From NCBI GenBank assembly GCA_036971615.1, contig JAYKKR010000010.1, positions 992,001 to 1,056,000 on the forward strand: DNA of 64,000 nt. The letters are read 5' to 3'. Made by a program: the position numbers and the translations under genes. This document shows positions 12,556 to 24,330 of this stretch, one piece after another. Each line of letters opens with the position of its first letter. Position 1 is the stretch's first letter. The notes below the pieces were generated by a model. The model was not told the origin of the DNA, searched no databases, and saw only the letters and a list, made by a program, of their open reading frames with translations. The DNA comes from Amyloporia xantha (taxonomy: Eukaryota; Basidiomycota; Agaricomycetes; Polyporales; Adustoporiaceae).

Positions 12556-13078
12556 GTACGTAGTGTTGTTGGCAATACCGGCGCCATTTTGCCAAATGGC
12601 GCGCGCCAAGCGCCGCGCCACCCCTGGCGCACCGTCCTCGAGTGGCACAACCTGGCGAGAAGACGGGCGCTTAGAAGTCGGCAGAGCTCGGCAACTGTCG
12701 GTATCCTCCGATGGTCTTGTTTAGGAATTCTTGGCCGGCCTTACACGCATGGAGAATCGACGTCTAGCGTTCATTGGCTCATTTATTGACATCCTTCAAC
12801 CTCCCGAGGCAGGCCAAACAAGGCTTTCAGCTTGTAATCAGATTTGTTTCATAGTAATATCCATGCATACACTGATTTTACATGAGCTGGGAATGATTTA
12901 TGGTCCCAGAAATTGTAAAATATATTTAAACCGGTTGATAATGCAGAAAAACATGCGGGCGGATTTCGCCAGTTTCGCCATGAGCGCCAGCAAACGCCAG
13001 GCCCTCCCGCAGAGGCTGCGCCGCGCCAGGCGCTTGGCGCGGCCTCGCTGGAGTTTTGCCCCCTACACTACCTGTACG
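12556..13078. mobile_element. Putative MITE/foldback element with imperfect inverted ends
   Basis: The left end (GTACGTAGTGTTGTTGGCAA) and the reverse complement of the right end (GTACAGGTAGTGTAGGGGGC) match over the outer 20 nt with few differences. Further in, both arms carry GCGCCAAGCGCC-type words (12603-12615 and 13021-13042 reversed). The arms are GC-rich and the centre (about 12830-12950) is AT-rich and noncoding. The roughly 520-bp size, no coding capacity and a possible TA at the junction fit a non-autonomous DNA transposon. The palindromic arms may also simply form a hairpin. No second copy is seen in the window. Confidence 0.45.
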
Positions 13079-13406
13079 CGCTCGTTTTGTTGGCCCAGTA
13101 TGTCCCTCCACCTCTTCATTCATTGGATGCTCTCTCTGTGCTGACTCGTGAACCAATCTGTTGCCTGGCGACACTGCTTGAAATGTGTGCAGTCGTGGGT
13201 CCTCGTGGGCGTGCGTGGTCGCCTTCTTGGAAAGCAAGGCGGTTCTTCTCGATTGCGATGCAATCATGACTGCACTCTGTGATACTTAAGGCCCTCAGTG
13301 CTAAGGCTTGAAGTCCCCATCATCCGCAACACTTGCCTACTTGTCTGTGACGAGCAAAGTCATCACTTCATTATCTGTCTTCTGCAATCATCCTATCTTT
13401 CCAAAG

Positions 13407-13866
13407 ATGTCCTACGCAACCACCACACCTGCATTCACTCTCTTCCCCACCGCGACCACATCGCCAAATGCATTCACCATCTTCGTCGCTCCGCAATCTC
13501 CTCGGGAGAACCATAATATGAATGCGGACGCTTGGCACGTCCTTCGTCCCTCGAACACACAGAATGGCAGAAAGACCACCTCGATTTCGAAGGCGCGGGG
13601 TTTGAAGAAGCTCTTTGGAATGTGAACACTGCGCAGGCGTGGCTTATCATTCCGTTCCCCATTACCGCCGACCGCTTCACCGTATTATCTACGGTCACGA
13701 CATACCGATTTCATTACACCGAACAGCGGCACGGGCATACATGGGACATTATCTTGCGATAACCTCCACAGGAGACACGCTATCCATCCGTCTTCAGACT
13801 CGCCATGCCTCGTCGTCGAAGACTTGGACGCCGAATGTCTGCTACATCGTAGCACCGAAGAAATAG
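13407..13866 (+). pseudogene. Small unknown gene, apparently frameshifted
   Basis: Three consecutive stretches in three frames read like one protein. From 13407: MSYATTTPAFTLFPT..FTIFVAPQSPREN. From about 13545 in a second frame: EHTEWQKDHLDFEGAGFEEA and on to TYRFHYTEQRHGHTWDIIL. From about 13765 in the third frame: TSTGDTLSIRLQ to NVCYIVAPKK (stop at 13866). No GT..AG pair joins them convincingly, so two small indels are the simplest reading; unusual introns or sequence errors are alternatives. The family is not recognised. The 328 bp before it (13079-13406) hold nothing clear. Confidence 0.35.
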
Positions 13867-14319
13867 CGGTACTAAGCACACCCTACACATTCCCGGGGTG
13901 TTGCGGTCCTTCACGGACGAGCTACACACTGGCAGCTCGGAGAGAGGGGTGACGGGATATCATTCGCGCTATGAGGGATAGCGCGGATGCATATGGACGA
14001 CAACCGAAATAGTACGAACATCCTTCTGGATATAACTACTAGTCATAGATTTGAATTACATTCGTTCTGAGAAATTGAAGAGTGAAATATCGTGCTACTC
14101 TTAACCAGCTGCTGTATGCACTGCCGCGGTGTTCCCTCTACAGCGAATTATGAACGGCGCTAAAAGTCCTGATCGGGACATTGAGACCCGTCCCTCGCGA
14201 ACAGCACGTGGCTTGGGTTCGCGGGGGTGCACTATCGAGACGAGACTTGAGAGACGCTGTCGCGCTCCGCGAACGTTGTCCTCTTCATTGAGACGGTGCC
14301 CTGTCCGTCGTTCACCACC
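13867..14319. other. Intergenic, 5' of WTAP-like gene
   Basis: 453 bp with no supported gene. It contains the promoter region of the following gene; no TATA box was recognised. Confidence 0.5.
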
Positions 14320-15551
14320 ATGGAACTCCCGACGGCACGAGAAATAGAGCTGGAGACATTTCTAAGGCAGCGCGACGCGCAGATCGCAGAACTGACGGTT
14401 CGTTCTTATACTTGCACCCAATCTCCTTCAGAGTGTCTGCTTACGCCTCTCCGCGCGTTCTAGGATGAGGTCACGCATTTGCGGCAGTACCTGTCTGTGC
14501 AGCCTGCGCCGTCAACGACAGATCCTACAACACTTCCTCCAGCACTCGTTTCTCTCCTGATACCGCATATCAATGACCGCTCGTCGACGGCGACCTCGTC
14601 GTCGAACACCGTGACTGCGGCTCTCATGCAGAGAGCTAAAGTCTTACAAGAAGAAAACGACGAGCTTTACGAACTACTAAAGGTCGGGGAGACGGGAAAG
14701 CTGAAGGAAGATGTCCGCGCCCTTCGTCGAGTTGTTCAGAAATTAGAAGGAGCGCTCAAAGGTGAGTCTAGGCGCGTACACCACGGGCGAATGTCAATAA
14801 TCGAAGAATTTCAGAATCACACCAAGTCATCGCGTCCCTTTCGTGAGCACAGATGCTTCATCCTTAACGACTGCTCTGACATATTCACAGAACCGAACTG
14901 GACAAGTCACACGAGGCCATGATGGCCAATGGCCGCCAGGCGGTCATGGCGAAAGCGCATTCCCAGTCCCAATCTCCCGCGCCTCGCAACATGTATCAGC
15001 AACCACCACACTTATCCGCATCCACGAACGGCGCACAAAAACTCCCGCCTACTGGGCCCCGAGCGTACAAAAAGCCGCGTCTCTCAGAGTCGCACACACC
15101 ACCTGCCCCGCCTAGTATACCGTTGTACCCCGGTCCCAAATCTGGACACACGCAATCCGGGTCCTCATCTCACACCGAATCGCGTGAACGACGCGGGTCC
15201 ATCGACAGAAAACCGGTCGTCAATAACATGGACGTTGACCAAGACCAGCGGAACAGGCCACGGTCACCTGATCGGACCCGTGAGAGGGAACGTCCGCGAG
15301 AGCGAGAACGGGAGCGCGGTGCCAGAGAGAGAGAAAAGGAGCGGGAGCGCGTCAGAGACCGCGAGCGGGACAGAGGCCGGGACAGGGCCGGGGAACGCGA
15401 GCGCGATAGACCCCGGCGGAATGGCGGGCACGGGGGCGGGGGCGGAGGGGGACGTGGTGGGGGCGGGGGCAGGCGTGGTGGGAGGGGCAACAATACCGCT
15501 GCTGCATACGACAGCACAGATCGGACGTTGGCGGAAAGGATGGGGTTGTAA
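14320..15551 (+). CDS. WTAP/Mum2-like coiled-coil protein with RE/RD-RGG tail
   Basis: Exon 1 (MELPTAREIELETFLRQRDA) joins over a short intron to DEVTHLRQYL. A central coiled coil follows: ALMQRAKVLQEENDELYELL, KLKEDVRALRRVVQKLEGAL. After two further introns comes SHQVIASLSTELDKSHEAM. This layout matches the WTAP/Mum2 family, a structural part of the mRNA N6-adenosine methyltransferase complex. The last exon (about 14890-15551) adds a disordered region, a nuclear-type basic patch (RAYKKPRLS), a long run of alternating Arg with Glu/Asp (about 15290-15410) and a Gly/Arg-rich RGG-like tail, ending DRTLAERMGL. Such tails bind RNA or splicing factors in related proteins. The nuclear role is inferred. 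Confidence 0.75.
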
Positions 15552-17095
15552 CGGGACTTATGGCATTTCCTCTGGGCTGCTCGCGATGGATAGGACTGGA
15601 TGTCTCTGTAATCCCATGGTCCGTCTAGTGTATACGGTACGATGCTCTCTCTAGACCCCGCACTATCCGTATTTATCCGCACATCTAACTTATCCGTATT
15701 TGATCCTCGCAGCTGTATTCATACCATGTTTCACGCTCTCGTACTGCTTTGCACCACCGTATCGTATATCTATTCTGGATGGTTCCTTCGCGACTGACGT
15801 TACTCGGGTTTGTATCCAGAAGCATCCTGCGCGCGTACCCGCCGCACTCTGACCGTAAAGTATGACCGTGTCTCACAAATGTCCCCGTCCCAGACCGCAA
15901 ATGACTGCGTATCGCACTTTCGGCTGCTGCTGACATGATTCGCCGTGAGTTCATCACGCTATGCTCGGCCGAGGGCGCCACTGTATTGTCACAGGATGGC
16001 CGGCGCCGCAGCCGCTGTGCGCCCGCTGCGTGCGGGACAGGGTCTCAAGGCAGTGCGAACCACCTTCTAGCTGATGCTTCAAAGCGCAGCGCCTAGTTCA
16101 AATTCGCCATCGGATCCGCGTGCAGAAGCACCATTGGACCGTTTGGACGTGATGGACGAGCAGGCATATGCGTGATGATCGAGACGGGCGCGCCGAGTCC
16201 GTTTGAACCGTTCGTGGGCAGGCGTTCTCATCAGATTCATGGCCAGCGACCGGTGACCGTTGATTAGCTTGGGCCAGTGCTGCTCAGTTACCCATCGTTC
16301 GTGCGAAGGGCGCCTGGAGCGGCATTAGTTTGCGCTCGAGACGGGTCTGACGGGCGAACGAGTCCGACTAGCATGCTATACCTCCAAACGCTGCAGATTC
16401 CAGTTAGAGCACTTGCCAAGACGATTAGATGGGCGAGGTCATATTCGATATACGTCAATTTCGAGCGAGCACACCATAGAGCGACGACAGAGTAAGGATT
16501 GTAAGTAGTATAGGTTCTGTACAGTGCGTTGCTACGCGGGTGAAGGGAGGGCGAGAGCTATCTGATCCTGTCCATGATAGTCCGTGGCGGCACGAATATT
16601 ACAGTCGGAGTATGCTACAAGCTATTAGGGGAAGGGGGCGACGGATAACGTCCACAGATAGACATGCTGTAGAGTATAAATAGAAAACCCATATACGACA
16701 GGAGAACCCAGAGAGGAAATGATGAACGAAGCGATGTAGGGTATGCACAATGAAGGGGGGCATTAGCGCGAAGAAGGGCTGTGAAGGCGAGACATTTTAG
16801 GTATGCTGACGACCAGAGTTAGCAGGGTTCTATGATAAGCGAGAACAAGGACGGGGAATAGAAAATGCATGCGACCAATAGAGTGCGGCGGGTGTCTAAC
16901 CCTCAGCCTCTCCCTTCCAGGATCGCTGCCAGTTACAGCGTGGAGCGTACGCAACGGGCGATAAGACGGCCTTCCTCTGCCCGCGGGGGCCACATGCGTG
17001 GCGTGAGCGTGTAGGGTGTATGAGATCCAGGACGTGGCAAAGTTGCGGGGTCTGTTGGCTCCAAAAAAAGAAACGTCCATGCACCTGCATCGGTG
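15552..17095. other. Intergenic, 1.5 kb, no gene seen
   Basis: Open frames here (for example minus 15685-15981 and 16763-17080) have no family features and no start context. The right part probably includes the 3' UTR of the minus-strand gene that follows. Confidence 0.5.
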
Positions 17096-17743
17096 TCATG
17101 TCGCCACCGGCCGCGGGCGGCTGTGAAGCAGCGTATGCTCAACGTATGTCCGCGAATAAGCGTCGGCACGGGCCCACCTGTTTCGTTTGGGAGGTGAGGG
17201 CAGCGCGAGCTGCGGGGAGAGGTCCAGGGCGGGGATCTGGATCTGGGTGCGCCCCGTGGGCGGCGTGCGCACGACGGACCGCTTTGCGCCGGGGGAGGCG
17301 AGCGCGAAGGAGGGGATGGGAGGCACGGGCGGCGGTGGCGACATGGACATGGGAGTAGGTGGCGGAGAATGGGAGCGGGACCGGGGCATGCCCATGATAG
17401 AGGACGAGCGGCGATGGCCATGTCTCTGCGAGGGTAGCGATGTCGATGTTAAGGAGGGCGAGGAAGCATTCTCTCTTTTCCGCGTGCCAAACTCGTCGCC
17501 GTCGATCCAGAGCTCGGACTGGGCCTTGTAGCTGAGGAGATGAGGCTCGTCGGGCCTTACTGTCATTTTCTTGAGCAGGGGGGAGCCGACAAGGCGGGGA
17601 GGGATCGGCGGCTCCTCTGGGTGGGCGGGTAAGTGGAGGCGGTTGCGGGACGTGCGGCGGGGAAGGACGGGGGGAGAGGGCAGTGGAGCAGGGATAAGTT
17701 GTGGAGAGGACATGCGCGGTGGAGGAGAAAGAGAGGTGGACAT
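17096..17743 (-). CDS. Unknown Pro/Ser/Arg-rich disordered protein
   Basis: A 215-residue frame, start at 17743 (MSTSLSPPPRMSSPQL), ending HSRPRPVAT. It is rich in SPPP, PSPP and RSRS motifs and has only one ordered-looking stretch, LLSYKAQSELWIDGDEFGTRKR, about residues 70-90. An in-frame ATG lies upstream at 17857, but a TATA-like TATAAAG on the minus strand (about 17811-17818) would place the transcript start between the two, favouring 17743. No family is recognised. The DNA is very GC-rich, so part of the open frame could be compositional; the conserved-looking core argues that it is real. Confidence 0.55.
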   Translation of the reverse strand: MSTSLSPPPRMSSPQLIPAPLPSPPVLPRRTSRNRLHLPAHPEEPPIPPRLVGSPLLKKMTVRPDEPHLLSYKAQSELWIDGDEFGTRKRENASSPSLTSTSLPSQRHGHRRSSSIMGMPRSRSHSPPPTPMSMSPPPPVPPIPSFALASPGAKRSVVRTPPTGRTQIQIPALDLSPQLALPSPPKRNRWARADAYSRTYVEHTLLHSRPRPVAT

Positions 17744-19470
17744 AGTTGAGGAGGAAGCGCAGGGGCAGTAGACGCAGCGAGCGACGGAGACATTTTTGAA
17801 GAGGCCGGGTGCTTTATATCGACCTCGTGCCGGGGGCAGGGCGTTGTTGTGAGCCAAAAGTTGTTTCAGGCAAAAGGTAGGGTGAAAACCGGGCTATCGG
17901 AAGTGGCCAATAGGGGGCAGAGCCGGATTGGCGGGGGCATGGTTGCTCGGCGCCCAGAAGAGGGCCGTGGCAGTTGTCGTGTCAGGACAACACGAGACAA
18001 GGCCAGACGCCAGCCGCCCATTGTTCTCCTCTCCCTCTGCCAGCGGATCGGGCACAGAACCGACTCGTTCAACCGACTCAATCTCTCCTTCCAGATCGGG
18101 AATAGATCCTCCCCAGATCCCCCCGGCTCTCCAGCAAATATGGCCATCCCGACTCTTCCCTGTCACTATCCGCCCGACTAATGACTCTCCTCAGTTCAAA
18201 TTTATCGCAATTCATCGCAGCGAACCCCCTGTCGTCCTAGGGACAAATGCACGGGTCCATACTTTGTGCCACTGCATGATATGCCCATTTGCGTTAGAGC
18301 AGGCGCTCGATACTGCGCTCCGATGTGCCACTACTGGTGAGTCACTCGTTTATTCGTACGCGAGCGCTCTGCCATTGCCCCGATAAATGGCTGACAAAGA
18401 ATGTTCAAGTGCCCATCACAATGTACTCATGCCAGCGGCGTCTTTCCCAGAGGAATGTCATGCCAAGCCATGCCACTGGTCGCCTGCAGCCCAACCTTCT
18501 GCCAAACATGACTCGGTGCGGCCGTCTTCTCCTGTTCTAATCCAGGGTGACACGCGGAGAGCGCGCGGAAGGCGGGATATCCAGTTATATCGGTACGTCC
18601 GCGTCGACGACTGTCTCATCAATCTGTCAGCATCCGTCTTTAATCAATGGTCGGAATTATTCTGTTGAATTCCCCCGGTTGCTCTATCCGTGTCACTGGA
18701 CGCGTTACCTCGCCAGTCGCTATGTTCTAGTCGAGATGCGGTGACATATTTCCATGAACCATGGTGACATTTATTTCTATCTTTACGCGGGTCCTATGTG
18801 CTATTTGATGAGAACACGCTCGAACGTTTGGATGCGGCTGGCCCAATTACGTGGCGATCACACCACTGCAGCTCCTTTTCATCGATGAAAGCAGTCTAGT
18901 TTCCGTCTTATTGCCAATGGGTGCAGCGCTTATCCCATCCCTTGCGTCGGGATTACCGTGTTTCAATCCTCGGCAAACGAAATCAATACCCTACAGAATG
19001 CGGCCATTGGCTTGGCATGTCTCACTCGGGTCCCATGCAGTCTTATCAACATGCTTGCTCAGCCCGCAGCCACCGCACCGTCGCTTTCAACGACTATTCC
19101 GCATTCGACGCGAGGACCTTGGTAATACTCAGGTGTCAGTTGACCTTCGAACGACCTCAGTTCCGCAATCGACCAGCAACCTGAACTAGGTAGGTCTGTA
19201 ATTTCGATCACAGGGCCGTGCTCGAGAGCCCCCTATGAGGACCCTGTCAGCCATTTGAGTCCAGCCTGCCTACAGATGAACTCGCATCCCGTCTCAGGCA
19301 TGTCCCTCGCCCCTTCTTCCACTTGGCAGGTCCTCCTTTCCTGTTCTGCGTTCCTTCACCCCCTTTCTTCACCTTCTTTCTTCGTTCCGCCCTGGTGGTG
19401 CAATTCTTTGTTTCCCATCACCCCTTCTTCTTTATCTCTTCGATTCATTTACACTTCGATTCATTTACAA
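17744..19470. other. Intergenic, 1.7 kb
   Basis: Holds the promoter of the minus-strand unknown gene (TATA-like TATAAAG near 17811-17818) and that of the chitinase. A pyrimidine-rich tract of about 120 nt (roughly 19345-19470) directly precedes the chitinase start, as is common in highly expressed fungal genes. No other gene is supported. Confidence 0.55.
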
Positions 19471-21519
19471 ATGCCGTCCTTCCTTTATTCATTTTCTGTC
19501 GCTCTTTCCGCGCACTCGCTCCTTGTTAATTGCGCTCCGTGGGACCTGCCACTTCCCCCCGGGATCGAGCAGATGCAGCAAGATATTGCCATCACAGAGA
19601 CTCTCACGACGACCATTGTGGCGCCGGCGACATCCTCGAGTGCAGCTTCTAGTTCTGTGGGCTCTGCGACCCTGTCTGAGACTTCTGTTCCGCCGACGTC
19701 CTCTGTTGTGACTTCCACCAGTGCCAGCTCGAGCTCTTCTAGTGTCCTGTCCACGGGGGGACCGGAAGCAATCTTGCTTCTTCCGCCGGGTGGATCGCCT
19801 GCTACTGTCGCTGGATCTTCGGCTAGCTCTTCCTCACAGCTATCAACTAGTACACCGCTGTCTACTCAAGCCTCGATTTCTACTCAACCGTCAAGCTCTG
19901 CTCCAGCGTTGACTCAAACGTCGGCGTTCCCTCCAGCGTCGGCCTCAACCCCAGTGTCCACCTCTAGTCAGACGTCAACACCTAGCCAGGCAACGCCTTC
20001 TGCATCCAACACGTCAGGGCCCTTTCCGACCCCTCAGGTAATGGCTTACTATCCTGACTGGGCGATGCCGGGGTTTCCCCCGGAGAAGATCGATTTCGGA
20101 CGGTTTGACTGGATAGATTTCGCGTTTGCGTTACCCGACCAGAACTACAATCTTACCTGGGACGAGCCGAGCGTCGCGCCGGATCTACTGACCCGATTGG
20201 TCTCTGCCGCACATAGCAGCGGAAAGAAGGTCAAGTTGAGCATCGGCGGGTGGACAGGAAGCCAGTGCGTCTTCCTACCATCCCGCGTTCCGATTCACGC
20301 TGAGCACCGTGCGACGCCAGGTTCTTCTCTCCGGCTGTCTCAGATGCGCAGAGCAGACAGACGCTGGCCACTAACATTCTAGCGATGTACCAGCAGTTCG
20401 ACCTGGACGGTATCGACATCGACTGGGAATACCCCGGCCAGGACGGAAACGACGGCAACAACGTGGACCCGAGCGACTCGGCCAACTTCCTCGCCTTCCT
20501 GCAGCTTCTCCGGACGACGCTTCCCCCGACGTCGAAAATAAGCGCCGCCGTGCAAACCGTGCCCTTCGCAGACGCGCAGGGCATGCCGCTGCAGGACGTG
20601 TCCGCCTTCGCGAAGGTGCTCGACTGGGTGCTCATCATGAATTACGACGCGTTCGGGTGTACGTACTCTACTCATTCTGCGTCTCTTCGCGTGCTCGCTG
20701 ACGCCCCTTGACGCAGCGTCGAAGACACCCGGGCCCAACGCACCGCTCAGCGACGCCTGCCACAACTCGACGCAGCCCAGCTCTAATGCCGCAGCGGCGC
20801 TGGACGCGTGGACGTCCGCAGGCTTTCCGGCGTCGCAGCTCGTCCTGGGCGTCCCCTCGTACGGGTATATTTCCAGAACAGACGCGACCCGGCTTCGCGC
20901 GCGATCGGTGTCTCATTCGCGTCCCCTGCCGCGTTCGCGGCCTTTCTCCCGGCACCGTGATCCGCGTTCCCGGCACCCGGTCCGTCGATTAGCATCTGAG
21001 TCCGACTCTGTCTTCGAGTGGACGGCCTCGCTCCTCTCGGCCGTCGAGGCAGATGCGGGTGGGGACGCAGATTCGGATGCGGATGCGGATCAGCAGGCCG
21101 GGGCCGCCGGGGCTGCGCCTGTCCTCGCGACGAACGACGACGGCGGGACGGACAACGGCCAGGTGCAGTTCCGCGGACTCGTCGCGCAGGGCGTGCTGCA
21201 GTACGCGCCGCAGGACGACGGCGCGAACGGGACAAGCGGGGCGCCGACGCGGATGGTCGTGCAGGGCGGGGAGATCAACAGCCTGTACGCGGGCTGGAGC
21301 GGGTTCACGCGGTACTGGGACGAGTGCTCGAGCACGCCGTTCCTGCGGTCTGGAGCGGCGGACCAGGTGGTCGCGTACGATGATCCGTTATCGCTGGGCA
21401 TGAAGGCTGCGTTTGCGAGGCAGTCAGGGATGCTGGGCGTGAATATGTTTGATGTGCATGGCGATACGGACCAGTGGGATCTAATCGATGCATTGCGGAA
21501 GGGTCTGGGTGTGAGTTGA
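19471..21519 (+). CDS. Secreted GH18 chitinase-like enzyme
   Basis: A predicted endo-acting chitinase. The start at 19471 gives a signal peptide (MPSFLYSFSVALSAHSLLV). A Ser/Thr-rich, probably O-glycosylated spacer of about 160 residues precedes the catalytic domain, which opens with VMAYYPDWAMPGFPPEKIDF. KVKLSIGGWTGSQ is followed by an intron (about 20267-20320), then FFSPAVSDAQSRQTLA. The active site is DLDGIDIDWEYPG (about 20400-20440), the DxxDxDxE motif with its catalytic Glu. A second intron lies at about 20658-20716. The rest is one open frame ending at 21519 with MLGVNMFDVHGDTDQWDLI. A basic insert (RTDATRLRARSVSHSR) and an Asp/Ala/Gly-rich insert interrupt the barrel. Codons after 20380 are far more GC-rich than those before. 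Confidence 0.88.
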
Positions 21520-22624
21520 CGGCCAGGTGCTTTCGTGCTTCGAACTCATCGGAATGCATTGTTGCTCTGCACGTTTTGTCGGCTTTGTGTCTGAGCGTAC
21601 ATTGTTGTGGGTTAATGCAAGTGATTACATTGTTTACATTGTGGGATGCTCGCCAGCGGGAGGGTACGTGCAGAAAGACATCCGAGTCCGAGCCTTGTAC
21701 AATGTAAGGGTTCCTTGTTACATTGGCCTATCCTCTAGCGCTATCGCGACGCGCTGTCCGTTCCGGCCGAGGACCCGATCGAATCCGAGTGCATAATACA
21801 ATTTTGACCAGATCACATATATCTCCGTCGATTTGGGCACGATCATAAAGATCTGAGGGCCGGCCTGGTGGCTCTGCGACTCCAACGCGACTCTCTCCAC
21901 CAGTCTGGACTCACCGAGCCTCCCTGTGTCTGCATCCTACGAACCCGCACTAACGGTTTAGCGTCGATGCTACTGGCTGATTCATAGTCGATTCGTGGTC
22001 GAGACTGCATGCATATGGTCAATTCATGAACACCGACGGCGAGGGAGGCTCAGTGGCCTGGAATGAATGATGGTGGGATCTTGACAGGTGCGGGCCTGTA
22101 GGCGCGGCGTCCTTGACTGTATACGGGCCGGCTTTGGTCACAATCATGACAGCGATCAACAATGCTGTAGCTCTGCCTTGGGATCACATTTGCAGTGCTC
22201 ATGATCGGCCTCGCGCAATGAGCGTGCTCAGAATCGCAGTCCTCGAGGGTGAGACATGTCGCTCGAAGGGGGTCCAGAATTGGCATGCATTGTCCGCCCT
22301 GATCCCGACATGATTCCACGCTGATGTGAGGGATGCTCAGGTCGTCGTAAATCTTTACATCCGCGCCGATGGTCTTGTCATTATTCCAGTTGCGCATCCC
22401 AGAATTTTAACACGGTCTGACCTGGTCTGACACGGCTCGCGCGTGACGCCGTCTTCACCTTCTGTCGGAGACAGTTGTTGCAATTTGTCAAAGAGATGAG
22501 AACAGCCCTCGTTGTATATCTGTCATGGACTGGAAGCATAGTTGTTGCTATGCTTGTGAGAGATTCTTTGTATTCGGGTTGATGAAGTCGTGCATTCACT
22601 TCTTGACATGATTACGGTCAGAAC
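21520..22624. other. Intergenic, 1.1 kb
   Basis: No gene, RNA or repeat is supported between the chitinase and the glutaminase cluster. The last few hundred bases would be the old promoter of the degraded first paralogue. Confidence 0.5.
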
Positions 22625-24330
22625 ATGATTGCCTTCGAACTTTCCACCTCGGTTATGATGCACTCGCTCCTTGTTCCTACCTTGTTATTGTTGTCTTTCT
22701 TTCATCTTGGCTGCTGTGCAGTATCATGGACCGCAACACCTTTCAATCCCCCGTTTGTACCTCTCGCGATTCGTTGGAAAAAATCTCCTACTCCCGCTGT
22801 TCCAGTACCAGGCGACCGGATAGTACCCGAACAAGTGGGCTTGTCATGACCTAGGTTCGGGTTGCGAATTTATGAGGATGAGGGAAGTGAGAACTAACCC
22901 AAGTTTTACGCAGGACCCGTGTATCCACAAGTGCCAGGATACCCCAAAGGTGAGCGCAACAATCCGATCGAGAGACTATCTTGCTGACAATCCTATAGGC
23001 AATGACGAACAAATGCCAATCGAAGATCCGTGGATGTGATTTTTGGAGGGCGGCAACTAAGTGATATGCAGAGAATGGCAACATGTTGAACATGACACTC
23101 AGTTATGTGCAGCGTACAAACGACACGTCGCTGATTACGTCCTATGTGCGTGATTAATCGCCGTTCGTTGTGGTAATAGCGCTGACCATAGTAACTCTGA
23201 TGTTCAGTACGAGCTTCTGGATCAGTGGGCCCAATATTTGGTCGCCAACATCCATATACCTGCAAATCAGACGAGCACGGATGATTTTGCCGGGCCGCTC
23301 GCAAACCAGACAAACCTTGCGATCAAAGGTATCGTAGGCATCAAGGCCATGTCGGAGATAGCTGCTATTACTGAGAACTCTGCATCAGGCACCAACTACA
23401 GCGTGAGTCGCGGTCTGTAATGTGTTGGAAAATAATCCTGAGATGTCTGCTGTGGTGCTGCAGAACATTGCTCAGCCATGCGTCTAGAAGTGGCAGTCAC
23501 TAGCTACTGCGTCGGATGGCTTGCATCTAACTCTCTCGGTACGCGAAATTTGCGAGCGGCAGCTGGAGATTACTGATTAGACAATTGAAAAAAAAAATTT
23601 AGTACGGCAACAATTCCAGGTCGGCGCCTCCTCTGCGTACGTCCCTTCTGCAGATTCTTACGGAATTCGATACTTGTCAGCTGGGGTCTCTCATATAGCA
23701 TGTATGCGGATAAACTGCTCCAGACAAACATAATCTCGACGTCGGTTTACCCAGTGCGTGGGGCCTTTTTATTCGCCAGCCGTCTAGTTTATCATTATGC
23801 AATTGTGTCATTCTTGCAGAAGCTTCTTGGTTCTTGGTATCCTTCTGTTAAGAGTGAGTTGTGTTTACGCGGTAGAAAATGTGCGACTCTAATATTTGTG
23901 GAAAGACTGGGAGAAGTGGATCGCAGCCACCATGACCAACACCTCCGTGCGGTGCATATTCATCGATGCAGTATACGATTTCTCCGCCGACAGGCTCAAC
24001 AACCTGGCGTATGGAGACTGGTACAACACGACGAACGGGGAAGCGATGTGCAGGGCGGGGGCTGACTGTTTCAGGGCCCGTCCAGTTATGGGAGGGCATC
24101 TGGCTCTGGTAGGTCGTGTGCCTTTTTTCCGCCGGGTATCTATCTATCTGATGCGCGACCTTCTCAGCTTGCGCTACCGTCCGGGAGTCCCGGCAACGCT
24201 ACCCTCAGTGGCACGCCAAGTAGCACGCCACCCAGTACTGCCACCATCGGCCCGGGTACGAGCTCTACTGTCCCCGGTGTCTTCCATGTGGATGTTCGGT
24301 GCCACAGTGGCTACGATGCTTACGTTCTGA
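22625..24330 (+). pseudogene. Glutaminase GtaA-like pseudogene (copy A)
   Basis: It begins like its intact neighbours: a hydrophobic leader, then SWTATPFNPPFVPLAIR. At about 22774 the sequence jumps straight to the part encoding GKNLLLPLFQYQATG. Roughly the first half of the mature protein, with its introns, is therefore gone, and the join shifts the frame. The next codon, Gln in both neighbours, is TAG. Further exons are recognisable: YPQVPGYPKGNDEQMPIEES, GPLANQTNLAIKGIVGIKAM and KWQSLATASDGLHLTLS, the last just after another stop. The remains of the C-terminal spacer and membrane tail end at 24330. Frame restoration would need several changes, so this is a dead copy. Confidence 0.88.

Noticed and set aside
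15170..15682. 170-residue minus-strand Arg/Ser/Pro frame
   Set aside because: Antisense shadow of the RE/RD and Gly-rich tail of the WTAP-like gene.
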